Source: Brasenia schreberi (Eukaryota > Streptophyta > Magnoliopsida > Nymphaeales > Cabombaceae). Taken from it: a stretch of 64,000 nt of DNA. Every line of letters starts with the position of its first letter. The first letter of the stretch is position 1. The position numbers and the translations under genes were made by a program. The notes beneath the pieces were generated by a model. It was not told the origin of the DNA. It did not search any database and worked only from the letters and a program-made list of their open reading frames with translations. The stretch is taken from positions 4,697,501-4,761,500 of the forward strand of contig JAYKKT010000088.1 in the NCBI GenBank assembly GCA_036023115.1. Reading direction: 5' to 3'. Shown here piece by piece: positions 46,401 to 54,362 of the stretch.

Positions 46401-49400
46401 CTGAGTATATTCGGCAACATGCATCGCTCGGCTGATCAGGTGTGGTACTCGGACGGACAGGGCCGCCCCAAAAGAACCAGGTTTCGTAAACACCATAGAG
46501 GAAGAATGAAAGGAGTATCTTATCGGCAGTGGTCCCACTATAGAACCCCCGCTCCCACGTGGCGGTGGTGATGGTATGGCTTACCTATATCCACCCGCAC
46601 CACCACCACCTGACGTAGTGCGCGCGCGGTATACCCACTAACATAAAAGCAACCCTCTTTTGTAGCAGCCTCACCATCATCAACTCCAGCTAGCCATTCA
46701 CAGAAGGATTTAGGAAAAGTTGTTGCGCGTGTAGTCTCCCATGGGGCCGAGTAGCGCAAGCCATAAGGGGAAGCAAGATCACCTTCTCTGGTTCAATGGA
46801 GTCTTCGAGCTTCTTCGTGACAGAGCTTTTGGCGGGTATCGCCCAGATCACACAACAGCCTGGTCAGGGCATCATCAAGTGCATACCAAATCATGAGTTA
46901 TTTCCTTTAAAATGTTGAGTTGTAAGCACCAATCTATAAAGAGATAATGAAGATAGTGGTTCAATTATCCAGGATTTCTATAACGATATCTTGCTTGATG
47001 TCAACTACTTGTTTACCATATGCTTCTTCCGACTAGCTTGCTTATTAAGCCCTTTAACCTATTTCTCCCAAGTCAAATCGTTGCGCGCCTTCTTTTCAAA
47101 TGCTTTTTCCAAACTAGCTGATCCTCTCACCAAGCAGCAAGGCTGCTGACAAGCTTCATTATGAGTGCTAAGACTGGGTGGCCGGCCGACACCCGTTCGC
47201 CTAGGTAAGATTGACACAAAACCCGCGTCGGTTGGTTGTGGTCTGCATGCTCGTTTGGATACTGCATCTGATGAGCCCACAACGCTTCTGCAAACCCTTC
47301 TCTTCTTATGATAGAAGGAGATCTTAGAATCTTGCCTCTTCTCCTCTCTCTTCGAAAAGGCGAGAGAGAGGGTGAGCCTGTTTGTTACCCTAGTTTTATT
47401 TCATTTGGGTTTGGTCGATCCAATCAAATTGACCCGACCAAAAAATGTCTGTATTAAACTTGTCCGCGATCATTGCTATAGCGGACCGCTATAGCGGCCC
47501 TAGCGGGTCACCAGCTATAGCGGCCGCTATAACGCGCTATTGATAACTAAGGTGCCAATGATTCCCTGTCTATAATGTATTTTGCGTTAAAGGAAGAATT
47601 TTTTTTGGGTGAGAATATGTATTATTTGTTCTTTTCTTTTTTCTCCGAGTAGCTTGTTTGAAATATTAATTTACTTTTGCATGTTTGGTCAGTTATAAGA
47701 CTATGATATTAATAATGCATCCGGTTGTGGCTCCTTGAGGACTGGGAATCATTGCAATAACTGCATTGTGTATTCCGATGTTGAAATCCATGCTGTATAA
47801 ATATGAGGATGGAAATGATAGTGGCTTCAACAAAAAAAGGGATTATGCTATCATCATCATGATCCTTGAAGCCATACACGAGTGTTGCACTTTAATGTGA
47901 CAACTCTTCTGAAACAAAGTCGGGAGTGGAAGCAACAGATTTTACATCTTGATTGCATTTGAAAATAAAATTATACAATCTTATGGAACCTGTATGGGAA
48001 AAGGCTTAGTTGTTGTTTGTTTGTTATGGAACCTGGTCTCTTTATCTTGTGTATCTATTAGCAACCAAGTTACTTCTAATCATTCTAGTTACTACACCTA
48101 CTGGCATGGTTTTATATCTTGATCTCAAAGCCGAATGACTTAATGTTGTTTATTGATACAAAATATGTAACTTGTGCGTTATGTATTCCTTTCTTTTTTC
48201 CTAATGAAGGATATTCATTTCATTAATAAATGTATAGGGCTTTAGTTACTCAAGTTATTAAGAGAGCTCAAATGAAATTGAACTTATGCCTCAGTTCATT
48301 TATTTCAAATACTCTAATATAAATAAGCTGTTTGCTAAATGGAAGAACTTCTGGCTCTGTGGTTGCTATAAGTCACATGTTTTTGGTGGTGGTCTGATGA
48401 ATTTATTTCTTCTACTTTTTCCATCCCTTTTTTGTGCACAGGTGAGGATGTTTGGAGGTATGTTGGGAAACTATCGGATGCTCAGAAGAGTATGCTGGAT
48501 GATAGATTTAAATGGAAGGTATGCTTTCTTCTATGTGCCTGTCCCTTCTTATGTGGAAAAAGGCATTCTTATAGGAGGAAAATTTTTCCAGGCACGTGAA
48601 ATGGACAAGAGAAGAGAAGGAAAGCCTGGCGAAGCTCGGGCGGCATTGCGTCGTTCTGTCAGAGAAAATGGGTAGGTTTGGTTCGTCTACTTATGATTTT
48701 ATTAGGGTTCTCTTAATATTGTACTTTTAAACTTTCAGGATCAAGTTTATTTTCTTTATTCTAGCTGTCATCTTGGTTGTGATTCTGATTTGTATGATAC
48801 TCTTAAAGCATAATGCCTACTTCATTTTAGTGTTCCATATTCCCTTTTTTTTGTAAATGTTGCTTGGCATTTATTTTAATATCTGTTACCGTAAATTTCT
48901 TGATGTTATAGGCTTGAGGTAGCAGAACAAAGTGGAGAAGTACTATCAAGGTCAGTTCCTACAGTTTAATGAAGTACCATGTCATACCTGTCTGAACAGT
49001 ATCCCTTTTCTGGATGTCTCTTACTTTTAACCACTTATTGTTTGTTTTGCTTGCTTATTTGTCTTTATCGTATGTATCCAACAACATCAGAATTAGCAAT
49101 GGTCATTTTGAGGCTCATATGGATAGACATGTCTTGCCCCGGCCATTAGCTGCTGCAACTTGCCCATCTGATTGGAACGAAGCACTTGAAATTATTATGT
49201 CGGGTTCTCCTGAACAGGTAATATTGCTTTCTCTAGTTCCAAATGTGAAACACATGATTTTTGTCTAGAATTTGTTGCATTCCATTGAATCTAAATTGTT
49301 CCCGTTAAATATACAGTCAGTTGAGGGCATGAAAGCCATCTGCCATGAGCTGGTTCTTGCCACAAATGATCCGGAAAATAGTTCTCTGGATGACATTGTG

Positions 49401-52400
49401 AAGGATGCTGATAGACTTGTTTCATGCCTTGCTTCTAAGGTAAATATATATGCATCTCATGAGTGCTTTAGTCAAACTATTATCTTGCCATCGTCTTCTT
49501 ACGTTGCACCTTGACAGGTACCAAAGACTTTTGACATAAGCCTTGGTGGAGCATCTTCAAGGTCATGTAAATATGTTCTTAACACCCTCATGCAGGTTGT
49601 GTTCTTACTGGTCATGCTTATTCTTTTCCGAAAGTAATAGTCTAATTTTTCTTCTTTCTGGGACATTGATGACTCCATAAATCTGCTTGCATCTTTGTGT
49701 GACAAAACTTGAGAACTGTTGTATCATTTACAATCCTGGTTTCTTTTCTATTATCTTTTGATGCAGACGTTTCAAATTAAACGTCTTGCTCATGCTGTTA
49801 AGGAGAGTACCCTTCTCAACCTTATCACGGAGCTGCTTCTGTGGCTTTTGGATGAACGGGTTCCTTTGATGGATGATGGGAGTCAGCTTCTAAAAGCCTT
49901 GAATGTTTTGATGCTTAAAATCTTGGTTGGTTCTTTGTTTTCTCTCGTTAACTTCCATCAAAGCTATCCTTCCTATTCTGCTGTCTTATTGTGCATGTAT
50001 GCGGTTTCTCCATGTCAGGATAATGCTGAGCGAACATCATCCTTCGTTGTTCTAATTAACCTCTTGCAACCCCTTGATGCCTCGAGATGGCCATCATCAA
50101 CATCTGCAGAGAGTTTAGCTGCCAGGAACCAGAAGTTTTCAGAGCTTGTAGTTAAATGTCTCATCAAACTGACAAAAGTATTGTATACTTTTTCCTGGTT
50201 TGAACATTCTACATTTAGTTTTCCCCAGAATCATCATTTGGAAAACTTGTCAGGTTCTTCCAAGTACGATATATGATGTTGATCTCGACCGCATCCTACA
50301 AAGTATACATGTATATCTACAAGAGTTGGGAATGGAAGAAATAAGAAAAAGGTAGTTGCACATATTCCCTTTCTTTTGCCTTTGGTGATTGTATTTTTTT
50401 TGGAAAAAGCTGTTCTGATTCTGTTATGTTGACATGATATTTTTTATTTAGGGCTGGGGCTGATGACAAACCATTGCGCATGGTTAAGACAGTGTTGCAT
50501 GAATTAGTTAAGCTTCGTGGAACTACAATAAAGGGTCATTTGTCTATGGTTCCTATAGACATGGAACCTCAACCTATAATTCTTGCATATATTGATCTGA
50601 ATCTTCAGGTTTGAATAGTAAACATGGACTATTGCCTTGAAATGTATAGTCATTGCATTTTTTAATTCTCTTCTGCTGATGCATTTAACGCTCCATTTCA
50701 GACTCTTGCAGCCGCTAGAATGTTGACACCTTCAGGTCCTGTTGGACAGACTCACTGGGGTGATTCTGCTTCCAACAATCCGTCAGCAGCACATTCAGCT
50801 GAGGCACAACTGAAGGTAGATTACCTGTATTGATCTAGTGCATATTTGTTTAGGTTCAGGTGTCTTATGTTGCTTCTCCTGAACGCATACATGCTAATGC
50901 AATTTACCATTGCCGATGTGGAGCTGCAGTAACCTCTTTGTGGACACATCCATGATGTTTGAATTCGTACAAGGTTCACTTTATTCTTTTCATTTATCTT
51001 TTCTAGTGATTATTTCTTATGCAGCAAGAGCTGGCTGCAGTTTTCAAGAAAATTGCGGACAAACAGACTTGCACCATCGGCTTATTTGAACTTTATCGAA
51101 TAACACAACTGTATCCTAAGGTAATACATCTCTGCAGAGGATCTAAGCTTTAGAATTCTCCATGTTTTTGGGTTTCCTTCCTCTTTAAATGGTAGATAAA
51201 TTTCTTGATTCATTTTATTTTTGCCAATCTGTTATTTTTGAGTTGAAGGCTGCATATTACCTTCTGTTTTAAAGGTGTTTGTGTTTCTAGTATTTGGCTA
51301 ATAAGATTGATTTTCCACTTTTGTTTACTCTTGCTGGCTTTCTTTATGTTTTTCTTAAACATGATTCATATCTTGTTGTGATCACCAATAGGTAATGAGG
51401 ATGCATATTATTTTCAGCAGTCTTTTGACTTGTTCTCCTATGCTAGATGTGAATCACACCCACATAAATTGAAACTGAGCTGTGTTCTATTGTCTAATGT
51501 AGTTTCAGATGGTGCTTCACTTTGTTTTCTGTGTTGATTCAGGTTGATATATTCGCTCAGCTCCAGAATGCAAGTGAGGCATTTCGGAATTATATTAGGG
51601 ATGGTTTAGCACAGGTACGTGTGTAACCATGTTTGCATGCATGAGAACTGTTCATGTCTTTAATAGATTCCTTGCATGTGCGTTAATATGGTAGGTTCAA
51701 AATTGCAGCCTTTTATTTTTTTGGTGTTCATGTAGATGGAGAATAATGATGCAGCCGGTCGAACTTCTTCGAACTTGCCGGTTTCAACACCTCCTCCTGT
51801 CTCCTTGACGCATTCTTCTCCCAAACTTGCACCGCTTTCCCCTGTTCATACAAAGTTGCAAGGCATCAAGACAGAAGTGTTGACTTCCAATCTGCAGCCA
51901 ACCCATGATTCTGCAGATTCTGGCAGGGAGACCGTAAGTTCTCCTGGCAAGCCTCATGATCAGACTGACTCGAGGGAGCAACCTGAAGCACCCGGTGAAG
52001 GAAGCATACCTGCAGGTATATATTTTTTTCTTGATAGTCCTGGATAAGCTGCAGGTGCTTTTTCTATTCATATACATGTCTGTTTAGCATTCTTTGTTAG
52101 GACCGGTTCATTGACAACCATTATTGGGAGGGTACGAAACTTTTGATTGATTGCCAATCAATGAAATGCATCTTCCCTGTTACACCCTTTGTATAAAAAT
52201 GTGGCTCATGGCACTGCTGCTATTTGCAGCCATTTCGTCTGTTGGTGGATTGGATGCACTCAAGGAGAGGATGAAAAGCATACAAGCAGCAGTTGCTGCT
52301 GGAATCACGGAAGTGAGTACCCGGCCATTGATGTCTCTAAGCGCTTCTATAACAAATTCAGTACCAGAAAGCCAGATTGCCCCTGGATCTGAATCTCAGA

Positions 52401-52510
52401 GCGTCGAGGGTCCACCACTATCTGGCATCCTTCCGATGGATGAGAAGGCTCTTTCAGGTCTCCAAGCTCGGATGGAAAGGCTTAAAAGTGGATCCATCGA
52501 TTTGCTTTAG
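13986..52510 (+). CDS. MOR1: MOR1/GEM1, XMAP215-family microtubule polymerase (54 exons)
   Basis: A plant XMAP215/Dis1 protein. The family binds tubulin through TOG domains, speeds plus-end growth and organises cortical arrays, spindle and phragmoplast. The start [19 protein letters not shown] and the end [20 protein letters not shown] match MOR1. Joining 54 exons (listed block by block below) gives 6060 nt and 2019 residues with no stop or frameshift; Arabidopsis MOR1 is about 1980 residues. All introns are GT-AG. Five TOG domains lie at roughly 10-235, 280-510, 590-825, 860-1085 and 1155-1400, followed by a conserved C-terminal region at about 1470-1840. Introns 10 (6.4 kb), 11 (10.6 kb) and 39 (3.6 kb) are swollen by transposons, yet the exons look intact. 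The recognition is from memory of the family, not a database search. Confidence 0.97.
16841..18670. other. MOR1 intron 6, no clear element
   Basis: 1830 bp of intron. A strongly purine-rich block at about 17700-17830 opens a 160-codon frame on the minus strand (17460-17942), which is low-complexity Leu/Phe/Ser text without a domain. Nothing else is recognised. Confidence 0.5.
20334..20471. repeat. Left subterminal CGTATCG/CGATACG array
   Basis: About a dozen copies of the heptamer CGTATCG, in both orientations and often overlapping, fill roughly 135 bp just inside the left terminus of the nested hAT. hAT transposases bind short subterminal repeats, so these are probably its binding sites (inference). 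The array is very CpG-rich and a likely methylation target. Confidence 0.85.
20875..23372 (+). pseudogene. hAT transposase (BED finger, DUF659, dimerisation domain), one TGA at codon 74
   Basis: The transposase of the nested element. Inferred exons are 20875-22702, 22786-22990 and 23093-23372; both introns are GT-AG and the frame of 771 codons closes at TAA 23370-23372. In order: BED-type zinc finger (residues about 15-60, CLFC and KHHLA), linker with RGR-rich text, DUF659 core (MADGWTD and [10 protein letters not shown] hold the likely catalytic Asp residues), hAT dimerisation domain ([36 protein letters not shown]), and a very acidic tail. The only defect I see is an in-frame TGA at 21094-21096, between the finger and the core. 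A downstream ATG at 21109 could still give a finger-less protein. A spliceable acceptor (TTTTCAG) ahead of the ATG suggests a leader intron. Confidence 0.88.
23617..23690. repeat. Right subterminal CGATACG array
   Basis: Five overlapping CGATA units at the start (ACGATACGATACGATACG), then isolated CGTATCG, CGATAC and CGATACGATACG copies up to the terminal repeat. This is the mirror of the left array and the probable right-end transposase binding region. Confidence 0.85.
25882..39014 (+). CDS. MOR1: MOR1 exons 11-18: rest of TOG2, basic linker, start of TOG3
   Basis: Coding exons: 25882-25984, 36585-36721, 36863-36928, 37040-37157, 37257-37300, 38300-38371, 38684-38785, 38909-39014 (residues 373-621). 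Exons 11-14 finish TOG2 ([64 protein letters not shown]). Exons 15-17 are a Lys/Gly/Pro-rich linker ([25 protein letters not shown]), the kind of basic linker that holds the microtubule lattice. Exon 18 opens TOG3 ([13 protein letters not shown]). Exon 11 is stranded between the two largest introns, 6.4 and 10.6 kb, so it is the exon most at risk of skipping; skipping it would shift the frame (103 nt). Confidence 0.94.
25985..27025. other. MOR1 intron 11, left flank of the antisense hAT
   Basis: Unrecognised intron sequence. CAG/GCAGA-rich text here (for example around 26600-27020) resembles that at 34630-35060, so the hAT may have inserted into an older repeat that now flanks it on both sides. 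I could not define that older element. Confidence 0.4.
29392..29568 (+). repeat. LINE 5' monomers, two units
   Basis: Unit 1 is 29392-29475 (84 bp) and unit 2 is 29476-29568 (93 bp, with GATGCGGGGGGTAAGG). The lengths match the second and third units of copy 1 exactly, so one 84-bp unit has been gained or lost between copies. Confidence 0.85.
29580..32410 (+). pseudogene. LINE polyprotein of copy 3, broken by stops and one frameshift
   Basis: Endonuclease first: [10 protein letters not shown] (about 29670-29700), GGDLNGHVG (near 30000), SQTQIDYF (near 30190) and TTQHRLLV (near 30275) give the expected Glu, Asp/Asn, Asp and His residues. Reverse transcriptase follows: [24 protein letters not shown] (31378-31420) and [13 protein letters not shown]. 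The FADD box is changed to FVDD at 31658-31669, while copies 2 and 4 keep FADD. The C-terminal part (32012-32410) has [18 protein letters not shown] and RGRPQKCW. Stops interrupt at about 29835, 30318, 30396, 30441, 30675 and 31799. One deleted G (TTGCTC versus TTGGCTC, at about 31075) shifts the frame. It is non-functional but gives the best view of the family protein. Confidence 0.92.
34346..34416. repeat. About 20-bp minisatellite inside the antisense hAT
   Basis: Three imperfect units plus part of a fourth: CAGCAACGTAGCGGCGTCT..., CAGCGGAGCGGCGTCTGAAA, CAGCGGAGCAACGTCTGAAC, CAGCGGAG. It is GC-rich compared with its surroundings and lies in the likely leader region of the hAT transposase. 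Confidence 0.75.
34628..36584. other. MOR1 intron 11, right flank of the antisense hAT
   Basis: Intron sequence with no recognised gene or element. Text at 34640-35060 resembles that at 26600-27020 on the other side of the hAT. Confidence 0.45.
40250..41379 (+). CDS. MOR1: MOR1 exons 19-24: TOG3
   Basis: Coding exons: 40250-40362, 40459-40546, 40676-40776, 40872-40979, 41077-41182, 41300-41379 (residues 621-820). They encode the body of TOG3: [78 protein letters not shown] and [20 protein letters not shown]. The introns are short (about 75-130 bp), in contrast to introns 10 and 11. Intron 18 before this block (39015-40249) is 1.2 kb with no recognised element. Confidence 0.95.
41459..43195 (+). 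CDS. MOR1: MOR1 exons 25-33: TOG4 and following linker
   Basis: Coding exons: 41459-41608, 41689-41764, 41858-41982, 42075-42185, 42294-42443, 42565-42639, 42733-42817, 42906-43021, 43094-43195 (residues 821-1150). TOG4 starts around [18 protein letters not shown] and [20 protein letters not shown], and continues through [54 protein letters not shown] and [19 protein letters not shown]. Exons 32-33 are the variable linker. Exon 32 has a second in-frame GT donor 12 nt upstream (exon end at 43009), which would remove four residues; I chose 43021 because both keep the frame and the longer form ends at a better donor context, but this is uncertain. Confidence 0.93.
43276..48518 (+). CDS. MOR1: MOR1 exons 34-40: TOG5
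   Basis: Coding exons: 43276-43350, 43702-43797, 43903-44004, 44096-44197, 44481-44663, 44746-44857, 48442-48518 (residues 1151-1399). The block opens with [20 protein letters not shown] and [16 protein letters not shown] and includes [68 protein letters not shown] and [20 protein letters not shown], ending [20 protein letters not shown]. Exon 35 uses the second of two tandemly duplicated acceptors (see 43614-43712); only that one gives an open frame. Intron 39 (44858-48441) is expanded by a hAT-family element and a LINE stub. Confidence 0.95.
43387..43587 (-). mobile_element. 201-bp internally deleted LINE derivative in MOR1 intron 34
   Basis: Read on the minus strand, it begins AACTCCGCCCATGTAAGGG (LINE 5' end), continues through GGAGGAGGGTTACG and GGATTCTACAAATTATG, then jumps to ACACAAAGAATCCATGTAG and ends GGCTTAGTTG (LINE 3' end). 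It is thus the outer ~140 bp of the LINE 5' end joined to the last ~60 bp, with all coding sequence missing. An 18-bp target duplication flanks it, AGCTTTTTTAGTATATAA (43369-43386) and AGCTCTTTTAGTATATAA (43588-43605), one mismatch. So it probably inserted in this short form, using LINE proteins in trans. Confidence 0.88.
43614..43712 (+). repeat. Tandem duplication of the exon 35 splice acceptor
   Basis: Two units of 49 and 50 bp, 43614-43662 and 43663-43712, each read AAAATAAATTCATTT, GATGTTGTGGG, CTTGCAGGTTGAGAT. Each ends in a full acceptor, with the AG at 43650-43651 and 43700-43701. Using the second gives GTT GAG ATA ATG AAG and an open MOR1 frame. Using the first gives GTT GAG ATG ATA AAA TAA, an immediate stop. 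Confidence 0.9.
45423..47550. mobile_element. Outer-family hAT element, copy 2, in MOR1 intron 39
   Basis: A 2128-bp element flanked by a perfect 8-bp target duplication GGTGCCAA (45415-45422 and 47551-47558). The ends share TATCAATAGCGCGT as an inverted repeat (left TCTATATTATCAATAGCGCG, right reverse complement TTAGTTATCAATAGCGCG). Subterminal CTATAGCGGC/GTAGCGGG words are frequent. The left 300 bp (TTAGCGGTAC, TTTATTTATGATT, TGGGTTCTCTAATTTCTAA) match the copy at 20018-25072. No transposase is recognisable, so it is non-autonomous. Its interior from about 46370 to 47290 is much more GC-rich than the ends. Confidence 0.9.
47993..48023 (+). mobile_element. 31-bp LINE 3' stub with target duplication
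   Basis: TATGGGAAAAGGCTTAGTTG followed by TTGTTTGTTTG is the extreme 3' end of the LINE family. It is flanked by a perfect 12-bp duplication, TTATGGAACCTG, at 47981-47992 and 48024-48035. The stub therefore is a complete, extremely 5'-truncated insertion event and not a leftover of a larger copy. Confidence 0.88.
48592..52510 (+). CDS. MOR1: MOR1 exons 41-54: C-terminal region and stop
   Basis: Coding exons: 48592-48671, 48912-48950, 49091-49217, 49317-49439, 49518-49595, 49767-49925, 50019-50177, 50254-50351, 50452-50608, 50702-50815, 51025-51120, 51543-51614, 51736-52015, 52230-52510 (residues 1400-2019). Exons 41-42 carry [20 protein letters not shown]. Exons 43-52 encode the conserved plant C-terminal helical region ([79 protein letters not shown]). 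Exon 53 is a Ser/Pro/Thr-rich, probably disordered tail. Exon 54 ends with the conserved [20 protein letters not shown] and the stop TAG at 52508-52510. Confidence 0.95.
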
Positions 52511-53502
52511 ATGTGTTGGCTATGAAAGTGTCACAGCTAAGTTGTGTTTCAAGGCGTGATTTCCGTCAGGTTCGAGGCAGGATTCATTCTTAGACTGCTG
52601 ATCAGCCTGTTGAGAGCCAAGAATGTGACAACCACAAGCGATCAGGTTGTGAAAAGGTTGTTTTGATATAATTTCCAGCATAACGGCGATCAAGTCACTT
52701 CTCTGTTGGCAGCTGGTTATAATTTGAGAAACCTGGTTGCTATGTTTGCAGTTTGAATCTGGGTGATCATCAAAACCTATCATGCCGTAGTGAAATGTGA
52801 AGATAGGTGATGCCGTGTGTGTGTAAGTACATTCCGTGAGTTGCGGACATTTTACATGATATCAATGTATCTATATTCTTTTTCCATTTACTCTTGGTTG
52901 TAGTCTGTTGTGGGAAAGGGCTACTGGCTTTATCGACATGAATGTGCAGGAATCATAATAGACGAAGAGTCGCATCCTCATTACCACAGCTTGAATTCAA
53001 AGAAATCGGGTTTCGATAACCATCTTCACATTAAGGTGCTGGCAATCACATTTGTCTAGGGGAAGAAAGGAAGCTTGTGAGATAGGTTCCCCATTTTTGC
53101 GATTCTCTTCATTCTTCAATCTTATGTTTGAGAATTGCAATTCACAGTAGAATGCAGAAGTCAAGTGTGGGGTTTTGTTAACAACGACCACCTTCAAATT
53201 GCTGGAAATCATGTATATTTTGCGCTGCCGAATCCATCTTCTACGCACTTTTGGTATTCACTGTTTTCTCCAGCAAGATGAACCTCTCTTTACCACAGCT
53301 GAAAAGTCCATTTTCGTAGTTGTGTTTTCAGGATGTAGTTATTGGAATCAATGAGCATGGGACTAGGTAAACTGATTCATTACAATGCATACTAGTTTTG
53401 GGTCAACTGTAACTCGATCTCATTCACCCGAGGCCTCTATGGTTTGGGAGAGTTGTGTAACCATGTTATCCATAAGCTCTCTCTAGCCAACAACTTCCGA
53501 GT
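52511..53502 (+). other. MOR1 3' untranslated region and downstream flank
   Basis: The first few hundred bases after the stop are probably the 3' UTR. The poly-A site cannot be placed with confidence; T-rich sequence near 52840-52890 is one candidate region. No further gene is visible up to the MITE at 53503. Confidence 0.5.
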
Positions 53503-53655
53503 CAGTGGTGGATCTACATTGAGCTAATGTGGGGTGTTTTCCCCAGCCAAAATTTTGAAATTCAACCTACCAATGGGTTATAATAGTTTGCCCCACCCCA
53601 AACCATTCACGGGACTATTCACCCCACCTCAAAAGAGTTTCTAGATTCATCACTG
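53503..53655. mobile_element. hAT-type MITE, CAGTGRTGRATCTA ends
   Basis: A 153-bp element whose ends are CAGTGGTGGATCTA (left) and, as reverse complement, CAGTGATGAATCTA. This resembles the CAGTGGCGGATC termini of plant hAT miniature elements. The flanking octamers TTCCGAGT and CTTCGAGC are only partly alike (5 of 8), an old or imperfect target duplication. Non-coding. Confidence 0.65.
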
Positions 53656-54264
53656 CTTCGAGCTAACAATATTAATTAAAACAAGGTTAATTGTGTGTTT
53701 TCACTGACTTTGGTGTCAATCAAATTCAAAAAAACCACAGTAGATCTGACAAGAGATTGCTACCTCAAGGGATCGGCGAAAACGCTCTCCCTTCTCTCAC
53801 TCTTTCACACTCCCACTTGTTTTTCGTTCTGTTGTGCCTCCTTAAGGAGAATTCTTGGTCAGTCTGTATCTTTTGCATCTAAACATGGCGAACGTGTGGA
53901 ACGGGGACTCCTTATACATATTAATTTTGGCCGGAATTTCCTTTCCCTTTTTGCTTGCAATAGAGCTTTGGTGGCATAAATGAGGGAGTAGAATGAAAGG
54001 TTAGGGGAGATGATCTAGCAGTAATCATGGTTATCAAGATCTAAAAGGCACGTAGGCGTTCATCTTTCTTGACAATCTTTGAGAATTCTTAAGAAGAAAG
54101 AATGGCCCTATTGTTTAGAATTGATGTGTGTTAATTCGTGGAAAGCATGGCTATTTTTATTTGCTAAAGTGTGTTTTGTTGATGGTTGTTCGTGGGGGTA
54201 GTAGATTGAGCCTTCCATTTGGTTGGGATTATGACAACTAGGAGGCGTGCTGGCTATTTTGATT

Positions 54265-54266
<2 letters not shown>

Positions 54267-54359
<93 letters not shown>
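54267..54359. repeat. (TA)n microsatellite, about 92 bp
   Basis: A pure TA run. It opens spurious Tyr-Ile frames on both strands. Its true length may be unreliable in an assembly. Confidence 0.95.

Positions 54360-54362
<3 letters not shown>

Noticed and set aside
48912..48970. MOR1 ending early at TAA after SVPTV in exon 42
   Set aside because: A good donor at 48951 joins exon 43 in phase and continues conserved MOR1 sequence to the expected C-terminus.
53691..53979. Two overlapping frames (63 and 94 codons) downstream of MOR1
   Set aside because: No recognisable domain, overlapping in two frames, and located in repeat-bearing flank.
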